64,000 nt of DNA, taken from assembly GCA_050304135.1 (NCBI GenBank), contig JBNLDC010000067.1, positions 62,001 to 126,000 of the forward strand, in the 5' to 3' direction. The notes below the pieces were generated by a model, which saw only the letters and a list, made by a program, of their open reading frames with translations, had not been told where the DNA came from and did not search any database. Position 1 is the first letter of the stretch. Every line of letters begins with the position of its first letter. The position numbers and the translations under genes were made by a program. Shown piece by piece: positions 34,783 to 43,573 of this stretch. The stretch comes from JAFGNB01 sp050304135 (GTDB taxonomy: Bacteria > Fibrobacterota > Chitinivibrionia > Chitinivibrionales > Chitinispirillaceae).

Positions 34783-35050
34783 GATCTTCTCCCTTCCTGT
34801 TTCCTCCAACCTGCCGCACTCCCCTTTGTTCCACGGGTTCCTGCCCCATTCGATACTCGGTGTACAATGATGGTATATTTGATACAGTGAAAGCGTTTGA
34901 ACCACCCCTTAGGATACCAATGTATCATACGAAAACGACGTACCACCGGGAGTAGCTCCGATTCAATGTTGCCGTTTTCCGTTAGACCGGTACATTCAAA
35001 CCACGTAAAATGCCCCCGTGCGTTCAACGAACATCAACGGAGAATACCCT

Positions 35051-36394
35051 TTGAAGACCAAAAGGAACCTTACCGGCGACCCGGTAGCGAAAGTCCTTAT
35101 TGCAATGACACTGCCCATGATCGTGGGGATGCTCAGTACCGTCGCATTCAACCTTGTGGACACATGGTATATCGGTAAACTGGGAACCACGGCACTAGCG
35201 GCAATGAGCTTTACGCTGCCGGTGGTCATGCTTCAGGGGGCAATATCCATGGGCCTGGGTATCGGTGCCGCTTCGGTGATATCCCAGGCGATCGGAAAGC
35301 AGGATACCATATCGGTCAAACAGTTGACGACCAGTGCCCTGTTTCTTTCGGTATCACTGGTTACCGCGGTGGTAAGTGTCGGTCTCTTGACTATTGTGCC
35401 ACTCTTCAGGATAATGGGAGCGAACGAATCGCTGCTTCCACTGATAAAAGAGTATATGACGATCTGGTATTGCGGTGTTCCCTTTATCGTGATTCCCATG
35501 GTCGGAAACAATGCAATACGGGCGACCGGCAACACCACAATACCAAGCGCAATAATGCTGTTCGCCGTGGTATTGAATACCCTTCTCGACCCCCTGTTTA
35601 TCTTCGGTATCGGACCGTTTCCGCAGTGGGGGCTCAAAGGTGCCGCAGTGGCTACCGTATTCTCACGGATGGCTTCATTATGTATCTCCCTTTACTTTCT
35701 TCACTTCAGGTTTGCCATGCTCACGGCCAGGTTCAGCACTTTTCGTTCCATTCTCGAAGCCTGGAAACGGATCCTATATATTGCTCTCCCGGCAGCGCTT
35801 ACCCAGATACTCATGCCCTTTTCCATGGGGTTTCTGACGAGACTGGTAGCTACCTACGGGGAGAATGCGGTAGCTGCCCTGGGAGTTGCCAACCGGATCG
35901 AATTCTTTGCCTTCGCGCCACTCATGGCACTGGGTGCTGTATTCATTCCCTTTACCGGCCAGAATCTTGGTGCGAAAAAATTTGACCGGATTACCGAGGG
36001 GTACCGTTTCGCCACCCGTTTTGCACTGCTGCTGGGAATAGCGGCCCTGGCACTGTTTCTACTGTTTAAAACCGGGATTGCGCACCTGTTCACCACAACA
36101 CAGGAGGTGATCACTATTGTCGGTTTGTATCTCTCCATTGTCGCCATCGGCTATGGCTTTCAGGGAATCACCGCGATCAGCAGCTCTTCCTTCAGTGCCT
36201 TGAACAGACCGCTGCAGGCGGCTGCCGTCAACCTTCTCCGCCTGGTGGTTTTTCTGATCCCGCTGGCACTTATCGGATCACATTTCTGGGGACTTCGCGG
36301 AATATTTGGCGCCATGTCCATAGCCTCGGTGGGTGCAGGATCCCTTGCGCGGATCTGGGTGATGCATACGGTTCGTTCGCTGACACTGAAGTGA
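35051..36394 (+). CDS. MATE family multidrug/toxin efflux transporter (second copy)
   Basis: A 447-residue inner-membrane exporter with ~12 helices. I chose TTG 35051 because GGAG lies eight bases upstream; GTG 35018 is the longest in-frame alternative. Motifs match the MATE at 7528: PMIVGMLSTVAFNLVDTWYI, NNAIRATGNTTIPSAIML, LLDPLFIFGIGPFPQWG and FIPFTGQNLGAKKFD. The two proteins look like ancient paralogues rather than a recent duplication. Substrate unknown. The ~270 bases before it separate it from rodA, so it is probably its own unit. Confidence 0.93.
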   Translation: MKTKRNLTGDPVAKVLIAMTLPMIVGMLSTVAFNLVDTWYIGKLGTTALAAMSFTLPVVMLQGAISMGLGIGAASVISQAIGKQDTISVKQLTTSALFLSVSLVTAVVSVGLLTIVPLFRIMGANESLLPLIKEYMTIWYCGVPFIVIPMVGNNAIRATGNTTIPSAIMLFAVVLNTLLDPLFIFGIGPFPQWGLKGAAVATVFSRMASLCISLYFLHFRFAMLTARFSTFRSILEAWKRILYIALPAALTQILMPFSMGFLTRLVATYGENAVAALGVANRIEFFAFAPLMALGAVFIPFTGQNLGAKKFDRITEGYRFATRFALLLGIAALALFLLFKTGIAHLFTTTQEVITIVGLYLSIVAIGYGFQGITAISSSSFSALNRPLQAAAVNLLRLVVFLIPLALIGSHFWGLRGIFGAMSIASVGAGSLARIWVMHTVRSLTLK

Positions 36395-36770
36395 TTTCCG
36401 GAACTCAGGAATCAGAAAAATAGATGCAGTTTGTCCGGACCCCGCCGTTGAGTAGTCATCATCCCGATTGCAACAACAATGAAACCCCGCCATCAATACA
36501 TAGTATCAGTTTCATACTATAATGCAGGAGTTCGGCATTCGGGATTGATATCGGTATCGCCTTTTATTCGGGTCATTTTCGATTCCGATGCCCATCCCGA
36601 CACAGATTATTTCAACCGGGAGTGTGCAAATTATCAGGAGCGTATAATAAGAACGGGACCTGCATCTTCATACAGACCCCGTTCGTTTACTCTTTTTCTT
36701 ACCGTATCCGGGAAACCGGTGCCTGAGGACTTGGCATTACCGGCATTTCCCGAACATCATTTATAATCAA
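36395..36770. other. Gene-free convergent region with a possible terminator hairpin
   Basis: Lies between the convergent MATE and GH5 genes. GAACGGG (36651-36657) and CCCGTTC (36678-36684) form a seven-base stem with a 20-base loop. The T-rich run on the + side (about 36685-36700) and a weaker one on the minus side suggest it may end transcripts in both directions. The 95-codon open frame inside shows no ribosome site and is not supported. Confidence 0.45.
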
Positions 36771-38540
36771 CTACTTTTTTGTCAGATACGCAATCTGTTT
36801 ATACTGGTATTCTCCGGCCCTGAAAACAACCAGGCAGGGTCCGGCAGCAGCTGCCGTCTGTTTGCGGTCAATGGAATAGGTACCCGCAGCCTGCTGATGA
36901 CTGACAATTTCTGACCGTAGACGGCCGTTGAGATTGTAAAGACGCAGCGAAACGTATCCCGCTTTGGGAAGTGAATAGGTAATTTTACCGCTGCTTGAAA
37001 CAGCACAGCTGATGCTCCTTACTGCGGCAGCACGCTCCGCAGGTTGCACCGACATACCCGGATTTTCCGTTTCCGGAGAATCCCAGAGTTTAGCCAGCAT
37101 GTCAAGCTTCCGGGAGTCGGTGGTGAGCCAGGTACCCCATCCACCTGAATTTGATATCGGATCGTAGGGCGAAGTGAAAATTCCGTATGTATCGGCTGAT
37201 TCCGGGTTGATTGACCAGTAGAAGGAATCATAGATACCTTCCTTGATCAGGTAGTTCACAAAGGCTTCCTGCCACTGGCGGTCGGTCGTTTTATCGGTGA
37301 GGTAACTGTAGCGTTTCTGATGACGGGTCTCTGATTTGTTCGGCCAGTCCATGTTACCACCGAATTCCCCAATACAGATTGCATACCCGAGGGCTTTCAG
37401 GTACCCGTAATGCTCATGCCATCCCATTGCCAGTTTATCCGGATCGATCACAATCTGACACTTCGCGTCACCAAAGGCATCTTCAATGAGACCGGCACAC
37501 TCCGGCTGCGCATCAAGATCAGCGAACATCGGCTGGGTACATACGGCAGGACCGTAGCAATGCGGCGAGAACACCAGCTTGTTCCTCGGCATTTTGGGTG
37601 GATTAGATCCTGCTTCAAAAAGATTCTCGCCCCAGTTGGGATTGGTGGCCGGATTTCCGTGCGGGGTGTCGTTTTTCGAATCCGGAGTGCCGTCCTGATT
37701 GCCGTTCGAGCCCCCGATTCCCTGAGCGAAAATCAGAATGTGCGGATTCACCGAGCTGATCGCCTCGTAGGCCTGATCGATCAATGAGCACCATTCGCTC
37801 CAACTGTAATCCCAGGGTTCGTTGAAAATGTCAATCCCCATGATGTTATCAACACCGATTTCATCCCCGAGCCCGGCCAGTGTCTTCAGATCAGCCAGCC
37901 ACTTCGAGACATCGTATGCCTGAATGCGGGTAACACTGCTCGGGTTGTTGCTTGCGGCACAGGAACAATCCTCCCGGCTGAACTCATAATCTTCGCGGTT
38001 CGCATCTGTATAGGGAGGACGTGCATCGATACGGCCAGCTCGCCAGCCGACATAGTTGGAGCAGGAGTGCATATCCAGAAGAACGTAGAGCCCGGCATCG
38101 GCACAGGCTTTCACCACCTCCTTCAGGGCAGTATAAGCACCTTGAACACGCACTTTCTCGGAATTTTTAAGGTTCGGGTTCCTCCCCTGCGGGTCATTGT
38201 CATCAAGCGTCTGCGGAGCAACAGGCATTCTTACACTGTTGAATCCAAGCCTTTTAATTTCAGCCGCATCCGAAGCAAGGGTACGGTTGCTCTCATTCCA
38301 GAAAACGTTGCCGATGTACATCTCCATCGGCGCGCCACCCGGATTTTTCTCATCGGAAGGAAGCTCACTCCGTCCTTCAAGGCCGAACCATGATCCGCCT
38401 TTAACCCGGAATGATGATCCATTAAGGGTAATGTGTCCCGTCTCATCAACTGCCCACTCATTCGCAGCCTGCGTTGCCGTACCTATTAACAGTGTTGCCA
38501 CCAGTCCGATCAAACGTACATTGCTTCTTCTACGGTTCAT
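36771..38540 (-). CDS. Secreted GH5 cellulase-type glycoside hydrolase with sorting tail
   Basis: A 589-residue exported endo-beta-glucanase-type enzyme. Start ATG 38540 with GGAGG eight bases upstream, then a signal peptide (LIGLVATLLIGTATQA). The GH5 barrel spans ~25-470. It has FRVKGGSWFGLEGRSELP, FNSVRMPVAPQ, YVLLDMHSCSNYVG, the acid/base Glu241 in IDIFNEPWDYSW, HCYGPAVCT and the nucleophile Glu392 in ICIGEFGGN. NEP and the two catalytic Glu residues are intact. The last ~80 residues (KITYSLPKAGYVSLRLYNLN through QYKQIAYLTKK) are a T9SS-like sorting domain. It should act outside the cell on beta-1,4-glucans such as cellulose; exact specificity cannot be read from sequence. Confidence 0.94.
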   Translation of the reverse strand: MNRRRSNVRLIGLVATLLIGTATQAANEWAVDETGHITLNGSSFRVKGGSWFGLEGRSELPSDEKNPGGAPMEMYIGNVFWNESNRTLASDAAEIKRLGFNSVRMPVAPQTLDDNDPQGRNPNLKNSEKVRVQGAYTALKEVVKACADAGLYVLLDMHSCSNYVGWRAGRIDARPPYTDANREDYEFSREDCSCAASNNPSSVTRIQAYDVSKWLADLKTLAGLGDEIGVDNIMGIDIFNEPWDYSWSEWCSLIDQAYEAISSVNPHILIFAQGIGGSNGNQDGTPDSKNDTPHGNPATNPNWGENLFEAGSNPPKMPRNKLVFSPHCYGPAVCTQPMFADLDAQPECAGLIEDAFGDAKCQIVIDPDKLAMGWHEHYGYLKALGYAICIGEFGGNMDWPNKSETRHQKRYSYLTDKTTDRQWQEAFVNYLIKEGIYDSFYWSINPESADTYGIFTSPYDPISNSGGWGTWLTTDSRKLDMLAKLWDSPETENPGMSVQPAERAAAVRSISCAVSSSGKITYSLPKAGYVSLRLYNLNGRLRSEIVSHQQAAGTYSIDRKQTAAAAGPCLVVFRAGEYQYKQIAYLTKK

Positions 38541-38983
38541 CAGTACAACCTCCATTCTTATGCTTGCCAGCCACTTAACCGTTTTAACTTGATATCACAG
38601 ATTCTATATGTTTTTTTTCACCCTACTTAGCGGAGTTAATGTTGATCTCTCCCCTCTTCAGCTTAGACATTATTAGTGTCGGGGTTTTTATCTTAAGTTC
38701 GCTTTAACTTAACATTAAGATATTTTTATCATTTTCTTCCCCGGAGGAGCACCGGCATTACTTTTTGACAAGCTGGATGGAATTCACCCAAAGGGATAAC
38801 GCCGGTTTCACCTGTTTTGTTACGCTACGCCGGTTTTGATCAGAGGATTTTCAGGGACAAAAAAGCGTAATGCGACATCAATGTCGCCTTACAAGGCATT
38901 TCCGCTATAGTACCCGTTGCCTGCCAACCCGGTACCGACCAATCGCCGGCCAGGACGAGGTGCAGCAATACCGTTCGTGTATT
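38541..38983. other. AT-rich region upstream of the GH5 gene
   Basis: About 440 gene-free bases with T runs (38611-38618) and AT-rich blocks (38685-38740), probably promoter and leader DNA for the GH5 gene. No defined operator or gene was recognised. Confidence 0.5.
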
Positions 38984-39183
38984 TAGTTCCTATTCAGGAT
39001 TGAACAGTTTCTTCCAGAACGGTCATTGAGAGTTGGGTGAGGTTCTCGAACTCCTCGAAATGACACATTTTAACGGGAAACTCGGTCACACTTCGATCAA
39101 CTCAGTGCATCGCTTCGAGAGCCCTTCGATGCACTCAGGGACCACCTCAGTGTCCGGAAATGGCCAATTCTGAACAGGAACTA
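38984..39183. repeat. MITE-like dispersed repeat, copy 2 (200 bp)
   Basis: Left end TAGTTCCTATTCAGGATT (38984-39001), right end AATTCTGAACAGGAACTA (39166-39183), inverted with two mismatches. The interior is clearly homologous to 10981-11223 in the same orientation, lacking ~40 bases found there. No coding capacity. Confidence 0.8.
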
Positions 39184-39270
39184 TTTATATAGTATCCTTA
39201 CCCTTCGTACCCATTACCCAAGGACGCCGGGCCACCTTTGTGAGAGAATTCACGATGATAGACCGGGCCG

Positions 39271-39462
39271 TTACCGCATTCCATACCTATTACCCACCAG
39301 ATGCTCAAAGCGGGAGTACCGGTGAACGGTAGTTGAACATGACGGGGTATAGTGCATGGCAAACGTAGTGCGATCAAGAATCCGGATCGTTCCACATACC
39401 GTCTCTTCAGCATGCACCCGACTTTGCAACAGGAACAACAGTAGCAGCACCACCAATTTCAC
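39271..39462 (-). CDS. Possible small secreted protein (63 aa), perhaps degraded
   Basis: GTG 39462 opens a frame that begins with a clear signal peptide (VKLVVLLLLFLLQSRVHA) followed by EETVCGTIRILDRTTF and a short Cys-containing tail. No ribosome site is visible. A second frame over 39198-39413 continues with protein-like sequence (WWVIGMECGNGPVYHREFSH), so a frameshift in a longer gene is possible. It sits downstream of the radical-SAM gene on the same strand. Function unknown. Confidence 0.33.
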   Translation of the reverse strand: MKLVVLLLLFLLQSRVHAEETVCGTIRILDRTTFAMHYTPSCSTTVHRYSRFEHLVGNRYGMR

Positions 39463-39671
39463 CTGCAGATCTGATGGACAGGTTCTGATTTGCAATCCTT
39501 TTTTGAGTCATGAGAAACGGATCAGAACTACAGGTTGCTCAATCCGTTTTAACAATCAGAATTAAAACACGTGAGAAAACAGTACAAATGCAGGAACAAC
39601 GCCCACATCATCTCAGGGCATCCATACGGCAGGTGTCAACACATTTTTCTTTGCAACAAGGCAGTGTGCAG
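39463..39671. other. Short gene-free stretch downstream of the radical SAM gene
   Basis: No gene, repeat or terminator recognised; moderately AT-rich. Confidence 0.4.
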
Positions 39672-40760
39672 TCAGTTCATTTTCAGATCTTTATAACAGT
39701 CCATATAACAGAATTCAGGCTTAAGTAAATTATCTCTCCACAGGTGAATGGAGCCACCCCGGCACCGCTTCAGTTCATTGCATTTTCCACACGCCGAAGT
39801 AGCGACCCATTTCCTGTCGCGAAATTTCTTAAATTTATTTTTCCACAAATATGCCAGGCTATCAGTAAGAACATTCCCCTCAAAAAACTGTTCCGAATTG
39901 TTTGAACAGCCCGTCACCGTTCCATCGCAAAGTACCGATGCGATATTTATTCCGGCCCGACAGAAAAACGGCTGGGTACGCACTTTTGTATCGATTGCAA
40001 AGGGCAGCCACCCTTCGCAACTGAGGCTCAGCTCCAATCCGCATTTACCGAGATCTACTTTTCTTCTCTCGATCCAATCAAGCATTCGTCTTGTTTCGGC
40101 TATTGACAAATGTAATTCGCGATTTCCGGCCGCTCTTCCAGCGGGAAATATCCTGAATAATCGCCAGGCATTTACACCATTTGCAATAAGCACGTCCGCG
40201 ACATCATCCAGTTCACTGATATTCCGTGGATGTACGCAGGTGACCACATCTCGGTAGGCGATCGCGCTTGCAGAGACGGTCCGGATTGCTCTGATTGCCC
40301 GCCGGTATGAATCCCCTTTTCCACGCAGCCAGTTATGACCCTCTTCTTTTCCATCGAGGCTGATCGTGATACTGTGGATATCATTTTCAAGCATGGTTTC
40401 AAGCATACGCTCATCGAGGTCGTAGCCATTCGAGACCATTCCCCAATGGAAATGCAGTTCGTGCAGTTTTCGGATCAGTTGCGTAAATTCCGCATGAAGA
40501 AGCGGCTCTCCCCCGGTAAGAACGATTGCCGGCTTCGGCGAAAAGTAAGCAGCTACATTTTCCAGTATTCTCACCCAGCTCTCGGTAGTAAGAGCTTTGA
40601 AATTTGTCTTTGCACTGCAATCAGACCCGCAATGCCTGCAGGCCAGATTACATGCCCGTGTAATCTCAAGGAACAGATAGAGCAATGGGTGCTCTTTACA
40701 TTCAGCTTTTTTGTACAGCTGATGTAAAAACGATCTGGCAGATACCGGCAGGAATTTCAT
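39672..40760 (-). CDS. Radical SAM/SPASM enzyme of an rSAM/lipoprotein system
   Basis: A 362-residue cytoplasmic iron-sulfur enzyme. The S-adenosylmethionine cluster motif CxxxCxxC is at Cys37, Cys41 and Cys44 (TRACNLACRHCG). GGEPLLH follows as expected, then SNGYDLDE and ISLDGKEEGHNWLRG. The C-terminal half has a SPASM-like set of Cys (FFCRAGINIASVLCDGTVTGC, then CGKCNELKRCRGG and FCYMDC) for auxiliary clusters, as in enzymes that modify peptides or proteins. Its ATG overlaps the stop of the upstream small lipoprotein gene by four bases. This arrangement matches, from memory, the uncharacterised 'rSAM/lipoprotein' pair (TIGR04133 with TIGR04134). The lipoprotein is the obvious candidate substrate; the modification is unknown. 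Confidence 0.92.
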   Translation of the reverse strand: MKFLPVSARSFLHQLYKKAECKEHPLLYLFLEITRACNLACRHCGSDCSAKTNFKALTTESWVRILENVAAYFSPKPAIVLTGGEPLLHAEFTQLIRKLHELHFHWGMVSNGYDLDERMLETMLENDIHSITISLDGKEEGHNWLRGKGDSYRRAIRAIRTVSASAIAYRDVVTCVHPRNISELDDVADVLIANGVNAWRLFRIFPAGRAAGNRELHLSIAETRRMLDWIERRKVDLGKCGLELSLSCEGWLPFAIDTKVRTQPFFCRAGINIASVLCDGTVTGCSNNSEQFFEGNVLTDSLAYLWKNKFKKFRDRKWVATSACGKCNELKRCRGGSIHLWRDNLLKPEFCYMDCYKDLKMN

Positions 40761-41170
40761 TGTTTACGACGAGCGGTCACGTCGGACACATCAGCAGCGG
40801 TTTTATCTATGGTGGTATCAGCAAAAAAGCCGCCATTTTCGGTACTGTCCCTATCCTCAATAATGGCCTGATGCCGGTAGGTAGCGGATTCATCATATCC
40901 GACCAGATCAAGTGAGCATGTACCGGTAGAATCTGTTTCCCCTATATCGACGATATTGGAACTATCCGACTCTCCAACAAATTGCAAAATGGTTACCTGC
41001 AGCCCACGAATCGGATTGTTTTCATCGTCGTGAACCCTGATAACCCATTTCCCCAGATCCTGCACGGCAAGGGGTATTCCATAGCAGGCGGCGATAAATA
41101 CCGAAGTAGAGCCGGTGATGACAAAGTAGAGTGCCTTTTTCCAGAATTTAGCGATATGTCGGAAAACCAT
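40757..41170 (-). CDS. Small lipoprotein partner of the radical SAM enzyme
   Basis: A 137-residue protein translated from ATG 41170 (GGAGG four bases upstream). After a basic N terminus (FRHIAKFWKK) and a hydrophobic segment comes a lipobox, FIAACYG (Cys29). The mature sequence opens CYGIPLAVQDLGKWVIRV. A small Ig-like or carboxypeptidase-regulatory-like domain follows: DDENNPIRGLQVTILQF, DSTGTCSLDL, then a Thr/Asp-rich tail. The Cys-Tyr-Gly-x-Pro start followed by a G-x2-V-x-D-x2-x-P-I-x-G-(L/I)-x-V pattern is what I recall for lipoproteins paired with rSAM maturases. The stop overlaps the rSAM start, so both are made together. The residue modified, if any, is unknown. Confidence 0.87.
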   Translation of the reverse strand: MVFRHIAKFWKKALYFVITGSTSVFIAACYGIPLAVQDLGKWVIRVHDDENNPIRGLQVTILQFVGESDSSNIVDIGETDSTGTCSLDLVGYDESATYRHQAIIEDRDSTENGGFFADTTIDKTAADVSDVTARRKQ

Positions 41171-41710
41171 TTTTCCTCCAATGGAATGATTATTACTGCC
41201 CTATACTAGGAAGACACCAGTTTGGATGCTTTTCGCTCATTTTTTATTACTGCCTCAAAATCAACTACACGGTGCGCCTCTCCGGCAGCAACACTCGCAC
41301 AGCAGGTCGCCTGCATACCGTTAACAATACTATCTGCGCAGATTCACCTAAGGCGTGTAGTTGAGAAGTAATGGGTCCGGTTTATGAGTTTATATTTTTT
41401 TGTGAAGTGTTACTTTTCCTTACCCTACTACCGCCTTCACTTTTTTCATTATTACTGCGGCAACTAACGGTTGTTTCCGGAACTTTTTATATACACCACT
41501 CCGGGTATACTACATTGTGAATTCAGGAAAACCACCGCCAATTTCACTTGTATCACTGTGGCATAGTAGTATAATGTATATACTATTATTTCAATACAGT
41601 ACAAGTTAAAAGTGGCGCTATATATTTTATCACTACCGTAAAATTCACCAAAAAAATTGCAACGTTACAGTAATCCATATCACTCAACACACTCGTAATG
41701 GAGGGCCATT
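41171..41710. other. AT-rich divergent region with a likely promoter
   Basis: 540 bases separating the rSAM/lipoprotein pair from the plus-strand lipoprotein/barrel pair. Clearly AT-richer than flanking genes, especially 41380-41690. Contains the promoter candidate at 41548-41575; no gene or repeat recognised. Confidence 0.55.
41548..41575 (+). promoter_or_regulatory. Candidate sigma-70-type promoter for the 41711 gene
   Basis: TTGTAT (41548-41553), a 16-base spacer, then a perfect TATAAT (41570-41575). It lies ~135 bases upstream of the lipoprotein start. Confidence 0.5.
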
Positions 41711-43573
41711 ATGCTTATTCTTAAAAGAACTGCACTGGTCGCAGCCGCGGCAATTCCCTTATTTATCCTTCCCGGTTGTTTCCCTACCCAACCGGACGAC
41801 GGAAATGATAACCCCACCGACGACCCCATTACCATTACCGAAAACGACAACCCCGAAGACCTCCCGACAGATATCGACCCAACGGCAAACACATCGGACG
41901 ACGGGATTGATTCGATGTTCAATCTGCTCATTACACGAGTCCGGGAATTTGAAAATGTCGAAGCACCATCGGATTTCTACACCCTTGATTTCACCTCACT
42001 AAAACAGGGTTTCGGCGCCGCGGTAAAGAATTCCCCTAATCATGTGAAAGCGAATGTGGGATTTATTGTCGCATCGGTACTCTCCGTTAACGGCAACAAG
42101 GACCTCCAGAAAATGATCGATTCCATAGAGGCATATATCAATGACATGGATGCCTACTATGAAAATGAGACATTCTCCTCGCCGGCTGTAGCGAAGAAAA
42201 AAGCAGCCAAAAAAACGATCGCAGTAAATCCGGGACTGCTTTCGAAAACATTCGCCGGTCACGGACTACTCTCTGCTGGACAGATGCTCTTTGCCGAGAC
42301 ACCCAAGGTGCTTATGGCTCAGACAAGTCGCCCCTCATTCCCCCGTTTTCTGACAATGAGCTACATCCAGAACATGGTCGAAACGGGTGTCATTCCCCTT
42401 TTGAACGAGGTCATTGCCGCCACGCAGCGGTTGCGGGCTCTTGATGCAATGTCACTGGCAGTTACTATCGATGACGAAACGGCGGAAATCGATGCAGGCG
42501 ATATTATGATCTTCGAAGCAATCATCCGGTCCGCACGAGCCGGGTTTACCATGATGTGTATTTATGACTACGATCTGTACTCCCCCGACGGTTCAAATGA
42601 TATGCGGTGGATCGATGACTATATAGAAGATATAGACAATATGGAGTACTCCTCACAAATCACCTATTCACTCAATAATGACACTCTGTATGAAACCTAT
42701 TACACCGACATGACCGAGGCAACTTCAAAAATTATGGAAACCTACCGGTATAATATCAGTCGGTCGAAGTTTCTGAGCATTCGCCGGAATTTCCATACGG
42801 CAGCATATAACGATCTCAAAGAAATTCCGGTACTGATAAAATCCGGTCTCACTTCAATTAAAAATGAGAAGGACCCTCAGGACGATGATCTGATACCCTC
42901 CGCTGATATATTTGACCTCTCATCCGACATGGGAGACCTCACTCAGGAGATGCTCGAAGCAGGATTCAGCTCGGAATTCGCCGGGAAATTTCAGTCTCCC
43001 GAGGCACTGATGGATTTCATTTCCCTTATGCTTACACAACCGTATACTTTCGATGAAACAATAGACGGTATTCACCTTGAGCTTACCGTTGACATTTCCA
43101 AATTTTTCACCAATCCCGCCACATCACTGAAGGAGTACTGGCCGAAATACAAGGTTCTCACCGGTAACGATCAGTATGTGACCTACGAGGGATACAATTA
43201 TGTTGATGAGTGGCCGTCAAGCCAATTCTATGTGCACGAGGATGACTACGATGTCGTCACCGTTACCATTCCCGAATCACTTATCGACAGTATCGCGGCT
43301 CCCAGTTACACCGGTGGTCCTAAAATGTATATCCTGAAGGATGAGTACTCCTGCACGAAAACGGTCGATTCAATCCGTATGGCCGTACCGTATCAGATGG
43401 TTGATGATGATGGTAATCCGATTAACATTTACGAACTGATGAGTAACGAATTCACCACACAGACACTATCGGAAATATTCCCCTACTTCAACGACTACAC
43501 CTTCAAAGGAATTTTTCCTGAAATGAAGACCCGTCAGACCTGGATCGATTTTTTCAGTGTATTCATTGAATAG
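41711..43573 (+). CDS. Large lipoprotein of unknown function
   Basis: A 620-residue exported lipoprotein with GGAGGG five bases before the ATG. The signal ends in LPGC (Cys23) and is followed by a Asp/Asn/Pro/Thr-rich linker (TQPDDGNDNPTDDPITI) to ~residue 65. The remainder is mostly helical in its first two-thirds, with a Lys-rich loop (KKKAAKKT). The end is a beta-rich part with many Tyr, Asp and Trp (YKVLTGNDQYVTYEGYNYVD). No enzymatic motif seen. The next gene, an outer-membrane barrel, begins within its last codons, so the two are co-translated and may work as a surface pair. Family not recognised. Confidence 0.8.
   Translation: MLILKRTALVAAAAIPLFILPGCFPTQPDDGNDNPTDDPITITENDNPEDLPTDIDPTANTSDDGIDSMFNLLITRVREFENVEAPSDFYTLDFTSLKQGFGAAVKNSPNHVKANVGFIVASVLSVNGNKDLQKMIDSIEAYINDMDAYYENETFSSPAVAKKKAAKKTIAVNPGLLSKTFAGHGLLSAGQMLFAETPKVLMAQTSRPSFPRFLTMSYIQNMVETGVIPLLNEVIAATQRLRALDAMSLAVTIDDETAEIDAGDIMIFEAIIRSARAGFTMMCIYDYDLYSPDGSNDMRWIDDYIEDIDNMEYSSQITYSLNNDTLYETYYTDMTEATSKIMETYRYNISRSKFLSIRRNFHTAAYNDLKEIPVLIKSGLTSIKNEKDPQDDDLIPSADIFDLSSDMGDLTQEMLEAGFSSEFAGKFQSPEALMDFISLMLTQPYTFDETIDGIHLELTVDISKFFTNPATSLKEYWPKYKVLTGNDQYVTYEGYNYVDEWPSSQFYVHEDDYDVVTVTIPESLIDSIAAPSYTGGPKMYILKDEYSCTKTVDSIRMAVPYQMVDDDGNPINIYELMSNEFTTQTLSEIFPYFNDYTFKGIFPEMKTRQTWIDFFSVFIE

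Noticed and set aside
36479..36766. 95-codon open frame between MATE and GH5 genes
   Set aside because: Contains the putative terminator hairpin and has no ribosome site.
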